A stretch of 64,000 nt of DNA from Anaerolineales bacterium. Lineage in GTDB: Bacteria; Chloroflexota; Anaerolineae; Anaerolineales; Villigracilaceae. The position numbers and the translations under genes were made by a program. How positions within the stretch are numbered: position 1 is the first letter of the stretch; every line of letters begins with the position of its first letter. The notes under the pieces were generated by a model that had not been told where the DNA came from, made no database searches, and was given only the letters and a program-made list of their open reading frames with translations. The stretch lies in the NCBI GenBank assembly GCA_023382595.1, contig JAHDWB010000007.1, positions 1 through 64,000 on the forward strand. The letters run 5' to 3'. Below, one piece after another: positions 45,724 through 54,549 of the stretch.

Positions 45724-47136
45724 GTGATTGGATTACCCGAATCAAAAGAGAGAAGAGTCTTTAACAACGTCATCGGCGCGATGGGGAATACGCCGCTCGT
45801 CAAACTGGAGCGCATCGGACGCGACCTGCCCGTTCCGCTGTATGCCAAACTGGAGTTCATGAATCCCGGCGGGTCGGTCAAGGACCGGGTCGGAGCGAAC
45901 ATCATCGAGCAGGCGGAGAAGCGCGGCGAGATTAAACCCGGCGGGACGATCGTCGAAGCCACATCCGGCAACACGGGGGTTGGTCTCGCAATCGCGGCGG
46001 CATTGAAGGGATACAAGACCATCTTCGTCATGCCGGATAAAATGAGCAATGAAAAGATCCTTTTGTTGCGGGCGTACGGGGCGAAGGTGGTTATCACCCC
46101 CACGGCGGTCGGACCTGATGATCCGCGTTCTTATTATGAGGTGGCAAAGCGTTTTGCGCGTGAAACTCCCAATGCAATTCTGGCAAATCAATATCACAAC
46201 CCTGATAACCCGAAGACCCATGAGTTGAGCACCGGTCCCGAATTGTGGGAACAGACCGAAGGGAAATTGACCGATGTCATCATTGGCATTGGCACGGGCG
46301 GAACGATCACCGGCGTGGGGCGCTATCTCAAATCCAAGAATCCGAACATTACCATCGTCGGCGTGGACATCGAAGGCTCGATCCTGACCGAGATATGGCA
46401 GAATAAGGGCATCATTCCGCCGGGCGCATATCCCAAAACCTACAAAGTGGAAGGCATCGGCGAGGACTTTTTGCCGTCCACGATGGACATCAATTATGTG
46501 GACGCCATCGAGCGCGCAGGCGATAAGGAATCATTTTTATGGGCGCGTCAACTCGTGCGGCAGGAGGGAATTTTCGCGGGCGGCTCGTCCGGCTCCGCGA
46601 TCGCAGGCGCGATCAAATATTGCCGCAAGCTTCAGCCGGGTCGCCTGCCCGTAGTCATTCTCCCTGATTCCGGTTCGCGCTATCTCTCCAAATTCTATGA
46701 TGACAAGTGGATGCGCGAGTTCGGCTTCCTTTCAATGGAATTCGGTGAAACGGCTCTGGGCGACCTGTTGATTGCCAAGCCGAACAAAGCCTTGATCACC
46801 GCGACGATCGGCGACTCGATCCGCAAGGTGGTTTCGGTGATGCATCAGCACGCTGTATCCCAAATGCCCGTCGTCGGCGAGGATGGAACGCTTGTCGGTC
46901 TCATCGAAGAGGTGGATCTGCTCAATCACATGCTCGAGGAACACGATCACAGCCATGACGAGAAGATCGACTCGCTTGTGCAGAACGCGAACGCGGTCTT
47001 TCCGCCCGAAACCTCGCTGGATGAAGCCATGCCGTCCCTCACCGCAGGGCTTGCCCTGATCGTGATCGATCAGAGCAAACCCATCGGCATCCTGACCAAG
47101 ATCGATGTCCTGGATTATCTGGCAGGGAAGATATAG
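45724..47136 (+). CDS. Cystathionine beta-synthase (PLP domain plus CBS pair)
   Basis: The 470-residue enzyme joins serine and homocysteine in transsulfuration; a cysteine-synthase function is also possible. The PLP Lys is residue 53 in NPGGSVKDR. 'EATSGNTGVGLA' and 'GIGTGGTITGVGRYL' bind cofactor and substrate. Residues about 345-470 form two CBS domains ('VSVMHQHAVSQMPVV', 'LIEEVDLLNHMLEE'), which tune activity by adenosyl ligands in the family. GTG start at 45724 with AAGGAGAGACTACC upstream; a longer reading from 45586 has no ribosome site and crosses two hairpins. Confidence 0.93.
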   Translation: MIGLPESKERRVFNNVIGAMGNTPLVKLERIGRDLPVPLYAKLEFMNPGGSVKDRVGANIIEQAEKRGEIKPGGTIVEATSGNTGVGLAIAAALKGYKTIFVMPDKMSNEKILLLRAYGAKVVITPTAVGPDDPRSYYEVAKRFARETPNAILANQYHNPDNPKTHELSTGPELWEQTEGKLTDVIIGIGTGGTITGVGRYLKSKNPNITIVGVDIEGSILTEIWQNKGIIPPGAYPKTYKVEGIGEDFLPSTMDINYVDAIERAGDKESFLWARQLVRQEGIFAGGSSGSAIAGAIKYCRKLQPGRLPVVILPDSGSRYLSKFYDDKWMREFGFLSMEFGETALGDLLIAKPNKALITATIGDSIRKVVSVMHQHAVSQMPVVGEDGTLVGLIEEVDLLNHMLEEHDHSHDEKIDSLVQNANAVFPPETSLDEAMPSLTAGLALIVIDQSKPIGILTKIDVLDYLAGKI

Positions 47137-47163
47137 GGAACATCGCGCCAAGGAACTCGTCGA

Positions 47164-47190
47164 AGTTGGGAGGTGTAGAATCTCCCAACT
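47164..47190 (+). terminator. Hairpin after cystathionine beta-synthase
   Basis: A 9-bp stem, AGTTGGGAG / CTCCCAACT, has a 9-nt loop. There is no T-run, so it is a weak terminator at most. Confidence 0.4.
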
Positions 47191-47235
47191 CGTCAACTTG
47201 CCGGAAATGGGGTGTATTTGGGTCATCCCCCCGGC

Positions 47236-47264
47236 TTGACATTCACATAAAACCGTCATAAAGT
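47236..47264 (+). promoter_or_regulatory. Promoter of the GGDEF gene
   Basis: TTGACA (47236-47241), a 17-bp spacer and TAAAGT (47259-47264). Leader of about 95 nt to the ATG at 47365. Confidence 0.65.
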
Positions 47265-47364
47265 TATATAAGGCGTCAAGGTTGGCGTTATGGACGCCGG
47301 TTGGTCTTTCAACTACGAAGTTTTCATGGATGCCTTCTTTGGACTTGGGTAAGGAGTTCCTCGA

Positions 47365-49188
47365 ATGCCTTTTTCCGCTCATTCGGATAGATCGCTGGAG
47401 AGACGCACGCTGGAAGCGCGTTTGCGGATCAGCGAGTTTGCCCATTCCCATTCGCTTTCAGAACTCCTGCAAAGGACACTTGATGAAGCCGAGAAGCTGA
47501 CGGACAGCGCCATCAGCTTCTTTCATTTTTTGGATGATGACCAGAACACGATCTGGCTGCAGAGTTGGTCCACAAATACCTTGAAAAATGCCTGTACTGC
47601 TGAGGGGAAACTTTTGCACTATGACATGGATATGGCGGGAGTGTGGGTGGATTGCGTCCGCGAACGGCGCCCCATTATTTATAACGATTATCCGAGCCTG
47701 CCGCATAGAAAAGGTTTGCCCGAAGGACATGCTCCACTGGTCAGGATCCTGACCGTTCCCATTGCCCGAGGCGGAAAGGTCGTCGCCATTTTGGGGGTGG
47801 GGAACAAGGACGTTGACTATGATGAGGCGGATGTGAATGTCATCCATCTGCTCGCGGACCTTGCGTGGGATATTACGCTTGCCAAACGCAATGAAGAGAC
47901 GTTGAAAGCCGGCGAATCAGGCTATCGCGCCATCATGGATGAAGCGTCTGACGGGATTTTTATCGCAGATCCGTTGGGACACTATATTGATGTCAATCGC
48001 GCGGGCTGCGCGCTGACAGGGTATGCGCGCGAGGAAATTTTAAAACGCTGTATTAATGAGCTGCTTGCGGATAATTTTCCCGTTTTCGATTACCTTGATC
48101 AACTTCAGAAAGGGAACAGCATTCTGTTCGAATGGGAACTGCACCGGAAGGATGGGTCAACCATCCCGGTGGAGATCAGTGCGAAGATCCTGGAGGATGG
48201 GCGGATTCAGGGGATCGTCCGCGATATCACGAAGCGGAAGCGTGAGGAGGAGCGCGTCCGTTATCTCGCCTTCATCATGGATCGGATCTCAAGCGCTGTG
48301 ATCTCCATCGATGCGGATTTGCGCATCGTGCGCTGGAATGCCGCCGCTGAGCGGCTGTATGGCTGGCGGGAATCGGATGCGATCGGCAAGCTGCTGGACG
48401 ATGTCTGCCGCACGGAGTTCATTGACGGTCAGCAGGAAGATGCCAGAAATACACTTCTGTGCAACAAGTTTTGGACCGGGGAGTTAAAACAGCATCACCA
48501 TGACGGCAGGGAATTGTGGGTGTCCGCCTCTGTCACGTTGCTGGAGGATGATGACGGAAGGGTAATCGGCGGCGTGACCATCAATCATGATATTACCAAG
48601 CGGAAACAGGCGGAGGAGGAACTTCGCCGCACGAAGGATGCGATCGAGGAAATTAATCAGGTCCTTCAACGAGCTTTCGAGCGCGAGCAGACCGCATCAC
48701 GCACGGACAGTTTGACGGGTTTATTCAACCGCCGTTATTTTTTCGAATTACTCGAATATGAGTTTAACGCATCCCGTCGTTACCAGCGTCCGCTTTCCAT
48801 CGCCATGTTCGACATTGACCTGTTCAAACAGATCAACGATACAGCGGGTCACCTGGCAGGGGATGGGGTGCTGAAGCAGATCGCAGATCTGGTGCGAGGA
48901 CAGCTGCGCGATTCCGATGTTCTTTCGCGCTATGGCGGTGATGAATTTGTGATATTAATTCCCAGCAGCGGGGCAAAAGGCACGGTTGCAATGCTGGAAC
49001 GAGTCCATCAGATCGTACGGTCCACACGCATCGTTTTTGACGGAAAGCATATCCCCATCACCATCAGCGTCGGCGTTGCGAGTTTACAGCCGGCTATGAC
49101 GACATCTGAAGAATTGCTGCGCGTTGCTGATCAGGCGTTATATGAAGCGAAGAAAAATGGAAGGAATTGCACTGTCATTAAGGAATAG
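47365..49188 (+). CDS. Diguanylate cyclase with GAF and two PAS domains
   Basis: The 607-residue soluble sensor enzyme. A GAF domain (about 30-180), two PAS domains (about 185-305 and 310-430), a coiled linker, then the GGDEF domain (about 445-607). GGDEF lies at 524-528 with the inhibitory I-site RDSD at 515-518, exactly five residues before it. It should make cyclic di-GMP from GTP and be feedback inhibited by it. No EAL domain is present. AAGGAG lies 9 nt before the ATG. The GAF/PAS ligands are unknown. A link to the c-di-GMP riboswitches at 3331-3592 is an inference. Confidence 0.96.
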   Translation: MPFSAHSDRSLERRTLEARLRISEFAHSHSLSELLQRTLDEAEKLTDSAISFFHFLDDDQNTIWLQSWSTNTLKNACTAEGKLLHYDMDMAGVWVDCVRERRPIIYNDYPSLPHRKGLPEGHAPLVRILTVPIARGGKVVAILGVGNKDVDYDEADVNVIHLLADLAWDITLAKRNEETLKAGESGYRAIMDEASDGIFIADPLGHYIDVNRAGCALTGYAREEILKRCINELLADNFPVFDYLDQLQKGNSILFEWELHRKDGSTIPVEISAKILEDGRIQGIVRDITKRKREEERVRYLAFIMDRISSAVISIDADLRIVRWNAAAERLYGWRESDAIGKLLDDVCRTEFIDGQQEDARNTLLCNKFWTGELKQHHHDGRELWVSASVTLLEDDDGRVIGGVTINHDITKRKQAEEELRRTKDAIEEINQVLQRAFEREQTASRTDSLTGLFNRRYFFELLEYEFNASRRYQRPLSIAMFDIDLFKQINDTAGHLAGDGVLKQIADLVRGQLRDSDVLSRYGGDEFVILIPSSGAKGTVAMLERVHQIVRSTRIVFDGKHIPITISVGVASLQPAMTTSEELLRVADQALYEAKKNGRNCTVIKE

Positions 49189-49264
49189 GGTGGATATATA
49201 TTGTCGCCACCTTTGTATCTGGCGCAAAGTCTGGAAGCATTCCAGTTCTACTTTTTTCTCCTGC

Positions 49265-49270
49265 TATAAT
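49265..49270 (+). promoter_or_regulatory. -10 box giving a leaderless yjbQ-type gene
   Basis: A perfect TATAAT ends 8 nt before the ATG at 49279. No ribosome site is present; the -35 is poor. Confidence 0.5.
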
Positions 49271-49278
49271 CCGCCACG

Positions 49279-49701
49279 ATGAATTGGCATAAGACCACAC
49301 TCGAAATCCACACTTCCGGCAAGGGACTTCACGACATCACATCGTATATCCGTGCACAGTTAAAGGAGTGGAATGTCCGCGAAGGGATGTGTTTTCTATT
49401 CCTGCAACACACCAGCGCTTCTCTGGTTATCAGCGAAAACTGGGACCCAACCGCCCGCGCCGACTTGGAAACCTTTATGGAGCGCCTCGTCCCCGAACGG
49501 GAGAGTTGGTACACGCACGATCTCGAAGGACCCGATGACGCCACTTCCCACATCCGCGCCATGCTGACGGATACCAGCCTCACCATTCCTGTGGATGATG
49601 GCGATCTCTCGCTTGGAAGCTGGCAGGGGATATACGTCTTTGAGCATCGCGCCCGTCCGCACAGGCGGAAGGTTTTGATGCGAGTATTGGCGGTGGAATA
49701 A
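49279..49701 (+). CDS. YjbQ/UPF0047 family protein
   Basis: The 140-residue protein. 'FLQHTSASLVISENWDPTARADLE', the 'GPDDATSHIRAMLTDTSLTIPV' motif and 'LGSWQGIYVFEHRARPHRRKV' are the diagnostic UPF0047 blocks with conserved His and Asp residues that could bind metal. Some members have been reported to have thiamin-phosphate synthase activity, but the natural role is unsettled. It appears leaderless and is not in an operon. It is convergent with the 51088 gene. Confidence 0.93.
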   Translation: MNWHKTTLEIHTSGKGLHDITSYIRAQLKEWNVREGMCFLFLQHTSASLVISENWDPTARADLETFMERLVPERESWYTHDLEGPDDATSHIRAMLTDTSLTIPVDDGDLSLGSWQGIYVFEHRARPHRRKVLMRVLAVE

Positions 49702-49765
49702 AAAATAGTCGGCTCATCTCAACGACAAACCGACTACCGGACTATCAAACTGACTGACTAACTGA

Positions 49766-51088
49766 CTACTTCTTCACCCCAAACTTCTTCATCAACACAT
49801 CCTTCAACGTCGGTTGACCGATCTCCTGCAACTCATAGCGCACTCGCTGTGTAGGCTTGTTGATCTTAATCACGCGGCTCAGGTCAATCGGCGTACCGAT
49901 CACTACCAAGTCCACATCAGACTTGTTGATGGTCTCTTCGAGTTCCTTGGTCTGCTTGTCGCCGTAGCCCATTGCGGGGAGAATCGCGCCCGTGGTCGGA
50001 TACTTCTCGAAGGTCTTGGCAATCGTCCCCACCGCAAACGGACGCGGGTCGACGATCTCTTTTGCGCCAAAGCGGCGGGCGGCAACGTATCCAGCGCCAT
50101 ACGCCATTTCACCGTGAGTCAATGTCGGACCATCTTCCACCACCAGCACACGCTTACCGAAGATGGCATCGGGGTCGTCCACGAAGAGGGGAGAGGCGCC
50201 TTCGATCTGCACTGCATTCGGATTCAGCTTGCGCAAGTTCTCACGCAGTTTGATGACATTCTCCGCATCGGCCGTATCCACTTTGTTGATGACGAAACAA
50301 TCCGCCATGCGCACGTTGGTCTCGCCGGGATAGTAGGTCGATTCATGTCCCGTGCGATGCGGGTCTGCGACGACGATCTGATAATCGGGCACATAGAACG
50401 GGAAGTCGTTGTTGCCGCCGTCCCACAGAATGATGTCGGCTTCGGCTTCAGCTTTGCGGATGATCTTCTCGTAATCCACGCCCGCGTAAATGATCACGCC
50501 GTTGTCGATGTGCGGCTCGTATTCCTCGCGCTCTTCGATGGTGCATTCATATTCATCAAGGTCATCATAATCGGCGTAGCGCTGCACTTCCTGCGCGACG
50601 AGATTTCCATACGGCATCGGGTGACGGATCGCCGCGACCTTGTAGCCCATCTCTTGCAGGATCAAAGACACGCGCCTCGTCGTCTGACTTTTGCCTGATC
50701 CTGTCCGAACGGCACTGATCGACACGACAGGCTTGTTCGACTTGATCTGCGTATGCTTCGTGCCCAAAATGCGGAAGTCCGCGCCCGCAGCGTTGACCAT
50801 GCTGGCTTTATGCATCACATATTCGTGCGGCACGTCACTGTACGAAAAAACGACCTGCTCCGCACCGTATTTCTTGATCAGGTCGAGCAGTTCCTCTTCG
50901 GGGTGGATGGGAATGCCCTTTGGGTACAAGTCACCAGCCAATTCGGTAGGGTAGACGCGTCCTTCAATATTGGGAATCTGCGTCGCAGTGAACGCCACAA
51001 CTTCATAGTCCTTATTTCCGCGATAGTAGGTGTTGAAGTTGTGAAAATCGCGCCCCGCGGCGCCCATGATGATGGTTTTGATCGGCAT
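49766..51088 (-). CDS. Cyclic 2,3-diphosphoglycerate synthetase-like P-loop protein
   Basis: The 440-residue protein. An N-terminal Rossmann-like region ('IIMGAAGRDFHNFNTYYRGN') is followed by a P-loop SAVRTGSGKSQTTR (residues 125-138) and 'DIILWDGGNNDFPFYVPDYQIVVADPHR', 'CFVINKVDTA' and 'VLVVEDGPTLTHGEM'. These are the blocks of the archaeal cyclic-2,3-DPG synthetase family, common in bacteria where that osmolyte is not expected. The true substrate here is therefore uncertain. AGGAG lies 7 nt before the ATG. Length is normal. Confidence 0.88.
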   Translation of the reverse strand: MPIKTIIMGAAGRDFHNFNTYYRGNKDYEVVAFTATQIPNIEGRVYPTELAGDLYPKGIPIHPEEELLDLIKKYGAEQVVFSYSDVPHEYVMHKASMVNAAGADFRILGTKHTQIKSNKPVVSISAVRTGSGKSQTTRRVSLILQEMGYKVAAIRHPMPYGNLVAQEVQRYADYDDLDEYECTIEEREEYEPHIDNGVIIYAGVDYEKIIRKAEAEADIILWDGGNNDFPFYVPDYQIVVADPHRTGHESTYYPGETNVRMADCFVINKVDTADAENVIKLRENLRKLNPNAVQIEGASPLFVDDPDAIFGKRVLVVEDGPTLTHGEMAYGAGYVAARRFGAKEIVDPRPFAVGTIAKTFEKYPTTGAILPAMGYGDKQTKELEETINKSDVDLVVIGTPIDLSRVIKINKPTQRVRYELQEIGQPTLKDVLMKKFGVKK

Positions 51089-51246
51089 AGGAAACTCCTG
51101 TGCATGTCATCCTGAGGACTTAGTCCGAAGGACTCCGAATGGGATTTGAGCCTTCCGTTTTTACCCAGGGCGACATTTACGATAGTTAAAGTCTAATCTA
51201 AAAGAGATTGGTTTGCCAGTGAAGTAACGTTCTGCCTGATTTTGAT

Positions 51247-51603
51247 ATGACAGATTCTGTCCCCTTTGGCGGGGTTTCCCGTTATCTCTCTGAATTCGAG
51301 ATCGTCTCCGCGCAGGCAGTGACTTTCTCAGACATTACCACCCCCAACTACATTGACGGCTCGCAAGGATATGACTACGGTTATCAGTTCGTGGTGGATG
51401 CAGACCCATCTTTCGGCTTGAGCATCGAGATGGACATCCGCGCTGACCAATGCTGGCTGTCGGATGTGAAGAAGATCGAATCTTTGCCCTTGCCCTACAC
51501 CCAGTTGTGCAAGGATGGGTACCCCAACGGGCAAGTGCTTGTCACTATCCGCGAAATGTCCGTGACGATGAAAGATGACTTGCAAGTCATCTGGCAGCCG
51601 TAA
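51247..51603 (+). pseudogene. Short orphan reading frame, possibly a remnant of a secreted protein
   Basis: The 118 residues are beta-rich ('FEIVSAQAVTFSDITTPNYIDG', 'GYQFVVDADPSFGLSIEMDI', 'VLVTIREMSVTMKDDLQVIW') with two Cys. There is no start signal: no ribosome site precedes the ATG and a stop codon lies 24 nt upstream in frame. The stretch lacks a signal peptide, unlike related-looking small lipoproteins, and seems to begin in the middle of a domain. It is either a truncated gene or a small cytosolic protein. A bidirectional terminator follows. Confidence 0.5.
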
Positions 51604-51604
51604 T

Positions 51605-51642
51605 AAAAAAAACAGGTCACTCGTAAGAGCGACCTGTTTTTT
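51605..51642. terminator. Bidirectional intrinsic terminator
   Basis: AAAACAGGTC and GACCTGTTTT pair around a short inner stem (CTC/GAG) with a 4-nt loop. A or T runs on both sides make it effective on both strands. It ends both the orphan frame and argS. Confidence 0.88.
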
Positions 51643-53443
51643 ACATCACATTGGGTGCCTGGATGTCAAGCAGGCGGAGCGCGTTGGCGATTGCTTGTTT
51701 CGCCGCCGCCACCAGCCGCAGACGGGCATTCTTCACATTTTCATCATCCGTTTGCAGGACGGGCACGGCATGATAGAACGAGTGGAATGCATTCGCCAGT
51801 TCATAAGCGTAGGTTGCCATCACCAGCGGACGGTATTCCTCCGCCGCCTGCTGCACCAATTGCGGGAAGCGCGAGATCTGTTCGATCAATTCGATCTCAT
51901 GTTTGGTTAATTCATAATCGAATGCAGCGTCCGTAAGTTGACCTGCCTTCTTCAAGATGGAGTTCGCACGCACATGTGCATTTTGAATATACGGACCCGT
52001 GCGTCCATCGAATGAGAGCGCCTCGTCGATGTTGAAGACGATATCCTTGTTATTGTCAACCGAGAGCATGGAATACACCAGTGCGCCCATGCCGATCTGT
52101 TGGGCGATCTTCTCGCGCTCCTCGGCAGGGATGTCGCCGCTCTTTTCGGCTTCGACTGCCAGCGTGCGCCTGACAGCTTCGTCGTAGACTTCCTTGAACA
52201 ATGCAACCCGTCCTTTGCGGGATGACATTGCGCCCTCTGGCAGGGTCACATAGCCGTAGGATAAGTGATGACATTTCTCTGCCTGCGTGAAGCCCCACAG
52301 CTCCAGGATCTTGAACGCCTGCTGGAAGTGTAAACTCTGTCGGAAATCCACCACATAGATGGAGCGGTCCACGTGATACTGCTCGAACTTGACCTTTGCA
52401 AGCGCGAGGTCTTTCGTCAGGTATAACGATGTCCCGTCATTCCGCAAGATGACCGCTGTGCGGTATTTGTCCTTTGTCAACCCAAGTTTTTCATCGATCT
52501 TCACGATCACCGGACCGCCGCCTGCGCGTTCGTCATCGGCGATCCCGCGCTGGATCAATTCATCCACAATGGCTTTGGACGGCTCGTCCACTTCGCTTTC
52601 ATGGAACCACACGTCGATATTGACATCGAGCATGTGCAGGATTTCGCGCAGTTCCTGCAAACTCCATTCGCGCGTGACGTTCCATAACTCGCGCACGTAC
52701 GGATCTCCCGCATCCCATTTGCGGTACATCTCGCGGCGCTCGGTTTCGTATGCCTCGCGCTGTGCCGCCTCTTCAGGGGTCTCGTTTTCCTTTTTGTCGA
52801 GCCGTGCGGTCGCTTCGGCGTACAACTTCAGCAGCCACTGTCCGCGCTCGTGAACGCCTTCGGGTTCCTGTCCTTTGTAGAATTTGTCATACGCCCACAT
52901 AACCGTGATGACCCCGAGACCGATGTCTCCGGGATATGAAGCGCGGATGGTCTTATAGCCTGCGAATTCCACCAGCCGCGCCAGCACTTCGCCAAGGATC
53001 GTATTGCGCGCGTGTCCGATATGGAACGAGTGATGGGTGTTTGGCTGGGCATATTCGACCATCACCGTCTCGGTTTTTGGCTTTCCCCGCCCAAAGTCAA
53101 CACCTGAAGCGAGCACCGCATCCACGACGCGGCGGGCATAATCGGATGTCTTGAAATAGACATTGATGTAGCCCTTCACAGCCTCGACGTGACTGATTCC
53201 TTCCACGCTTCCGATTTGCGCCCTGACCTGCTCGGCGATCTCCTGTGCTTTTTGCGGCACCGGGACCTTGTTCCTTTTGCCGCGCTTCGCCTCGTTGGCG
53301 GCGGTCTGGAAGAACGACGTGGAGAATCCCCATTCCCCGGCAAAGGGAATGGCTTGCCATTTCAATTCTGCCAGCGCAATATCGTTTGCCCTGCAGAATT
53401 CCGCGATCTTTTCTTCGATGAGTTGTTGTTCTTTTTGAAACAT
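51641..53443 (-). CDS. argS: Arginyl-tRNA synthetase
   Basis: The 600-residue class I synthetase has an N-terminal Add-1 tRNA-binding domain (about 1-110), HIGH at 141-144 in 'FHIGHARN', 'ASYPGDIGLGVI', and the KMSKS-equivalent MSSRKG in 'LPEGAMSSRKGRV'. The C-terminal DALR anticodon-binding domain has 'DGRTGPYIQNAHVRANS' and ends 'RLVAAAKQAIANALRLLDIQAP'. It loads Arg onto tRNA-Arg. Length is normal. It is in a minus-strand group of translation genes but is separated from rpsT by one gene. Confidence 0.97.
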   Translation of the reverse strand: MFQKEQQLIEEKIAEFCRANDIALAELKWQAIPFAGEWGFSTSFFQTAANEAKRGKRNKVPVPQKAQEIAEQVRAQIGSVEGISHVEAVKGYINVYFKTSDYARRVVDAVLASGVDFGRGKPKTETVMVEYAQPNTHHSFHIGHARNTILGEVLARLVEFAGYKTIRASYPGDIGLGVITVMWAYDKFYKGQEPEGVHERGQWLLKLYAEATARLDKKENETPEEAAQREAYETERREMYRKWDAGDPYVRELWNVTREWSLQELREILHMLDVNIDVWFHESEVDEPSKAIVDELIQRGIADDERAGGGPVIVKIDEKLGLTKDKYRTAVILRNDGTSLYLTKDLALAKVKFEQYHVDRSIYVVDFRQSLHFQQAFKILELWGFTQAEKCHHLSYGYVTLPEGAMSSRKGRVALFKEVYDEAVRRTLAVEAEKSGDIPAEEREKIAQQIGMGALVYSMLSVDNNKDIVFNIDEALSFDGRTGPYIQNAHVRANSILKKAGQLTDAAFDYELTKHEIELIEQISRFPQLVQQAAEEYRPLVMATYAYELANAFHSFYHAVPVLQTDDENVKNARLRLVAAAKQAIANALRLLDIQAPNVM

Positions 53444-53498
53444 AAGCGAAGCAATCCTGTGGATGATTTTTGGATTATACCCTGTCGGGTAGGATATA

Positions 53499-54053
53499 TC
53501 AGCGGATTTGCCTGAATGCGGCGTGCGGCGTTTTTAAGCGCTCGATCACGTTGTCGGCGCATTCCTCTGTGGTCAGCTTTGATGTGTCCAATCCGAGGTC
53601 GTATTTTGTATATTTGTGGATCACATCGAATTGCAATTTTGCCTGTCCAAGCGTGCGGTCTTTCCTGTCCTTTTCGCGCTGTTCCAACACCTCCAGCGGA
53701 CAGTACAAACCAATAAGATAAGCGTTCATCCCTGCGAACAGGCTGGCGCATTCGTCCACCCAGGCTTTTTCGACGAATGCATGGTCTGCGATGACGTTAT
53801 TCCCGCGCGAAGCGGCAGCGGCAATGGCGTGGTGCATGCCTGAGAACAGGGTCAAGCCCACGGGTCCGGCATGAAGCGCTTTTCCAAGTACTTCATCCCA
53901 AAGCGGGCGGTCCAAATATCGGCTGGGGAGCATCCAGATGAATTTGTCGATCCCCATGTCCAGGTAAGGCTCTTGCAGTTTTTTCTGCAAGGCTTTTAGC
54001 AGGGATGTCTTGCCGGATGAGGATGTGCCGTTGATGAATATGATGGTGGACAT
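53499..54053 (-). CDS. Chloramphenicol phosphotransferase-like P-loop kinase
   Basis: The 184-residue protein. P-loop GTSSSGKTS at residues 9-17, 'YLDMGIDKFIWMLPSRYL', 'GMHHAIAAAASRGNNVIADHAF' and 'YLIGLYCPLEVLEQREKDRKDRTLGQAK' match the CPT-like superfamily of small-molecule O-phosphotransferases. Chloramphenicol resistance is not implied; most relatives have unknown substrates. The ATG at 54053 directly follows the rpsT terminator and has no obvious ribosome site. Its expression may depend on a promoter not recognised here. Confidence 0.85.
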   Translation of the reverse strand: MSTIIFINGTSSSGKTSLLKALQKKLQEPYLDMGIDKFIWMLPSRYLDRPLWDEVLGKALHAGPVGLTLFSGMHHAIAAAASRGNNVIADHAFVEKAWVDECASLFAGMNAYLIGLYCPLEVLEQREKDRKDRTLGQAKLQFDVIHKYTKYDLGLDTSKLTTEECADNVIERLKTPHAAFRQIR

Positions 54054-54063
54054 GCAACAAAAA

Positions 54064-54083
54064 CGGGAGTCTTTCGACTCCCG
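54064..54083 (-). terminator. Intrinsic terminator of rpsT
   Basis: On the minus strand CGGGAGTC-GAAA-GACTCCCG is a perfect 8-bp stem with a GAAA tetraloop, followed by TTTTTGTT. It lies 25 nt past the rpsT stop and just before the start codon of the next gene. Confidence 0.92.
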
Positions 54084-54107
54084 CGCCTGTGTCATTCGTG
54101 GAAAAAC

Positions 54108-54416
54108 TTATTGGGATTTCTTTGAAGCTTTTTTGTCGTCCGCGGTCTTTTCGGCGGGGACGAAGGACGCAAGTTGTTTCATCAGACGGCTTTTGCGGCG
54201 CGCGGCGTTGTTTTTGTGAATGACGCCTTTTTCCGCCGCTTTGTCCAGTTCGCTGATGGCTTTCAAAACCGCTTCGCGGGTTTCAGGGTTGCCTTCTGCA
54301 AAGGATTTGCGCGCGGTGTTGACCGCTGTGCGGGCGGCGCCGCGGACATTGCGGTTGCGCAGGCGGCGCTTTTCGTTCTGACGGTTGCGTTTGATTTGAG
54401 ACTGAATGTTAGCCAA
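54108..54416 (-). CDS. rpsT: 30S ribosomal protein S20
   Basis: The 102-residue basic helical protein starts with TTG at 54416 (MANIQSQIKRNRQNEKRR), with GGAGGA 6 nt upstream. No ATG is available at the family N-terminus. S20 binds 16S rRNA. In Escherichia coli rpsT also uses a UUG start, linked to autoregulation, so the same choice here may be meaningful. A perfect terminator follows. The C-terminus is Lys-rich. Confidence 0.96.
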   Translation of the reverse strand: MANIQSQIKRNRQNEKRRLRNRNVRGAARTAVNTARKSFAEGNPETREAVLKAISELDKAAEKGVIHKNNAARRKSRLMKQLASFVPAEKTADDKKASKKSQ

Positions 54417-54506
54417 GGTCTTCCTCCAAAATACTTACCTTTCTTTTCTTTTTGACAGCGCTGTATTTTACATGAGGGGGGTGTATTTGTCCAGTGAAAT
54501 TAAAAG

Positions 54507-54539
54507 AAATTCCGCAGGCAAATTCTGCCTGCGGAATTT
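54507..54539 (-). terminator. Intrinsic terminator of the LysM gene
   Basis: A 14-bp stem, AAATTCCGCAGGCA / TGCCTGCGGAATTT, has a 5-nt loop and is followed on the minus strand by CTTTTAATTT. Confidence 0.85.
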
Positions 54540-54549
54540 TGTCTTCGGT

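Noticed and set aside
53499-54053. Antibiotic resistance gene (chloramphenicol)
   Set aside because: Only superfamily-level resemblance to CPT; the substrate cannot be inferred.
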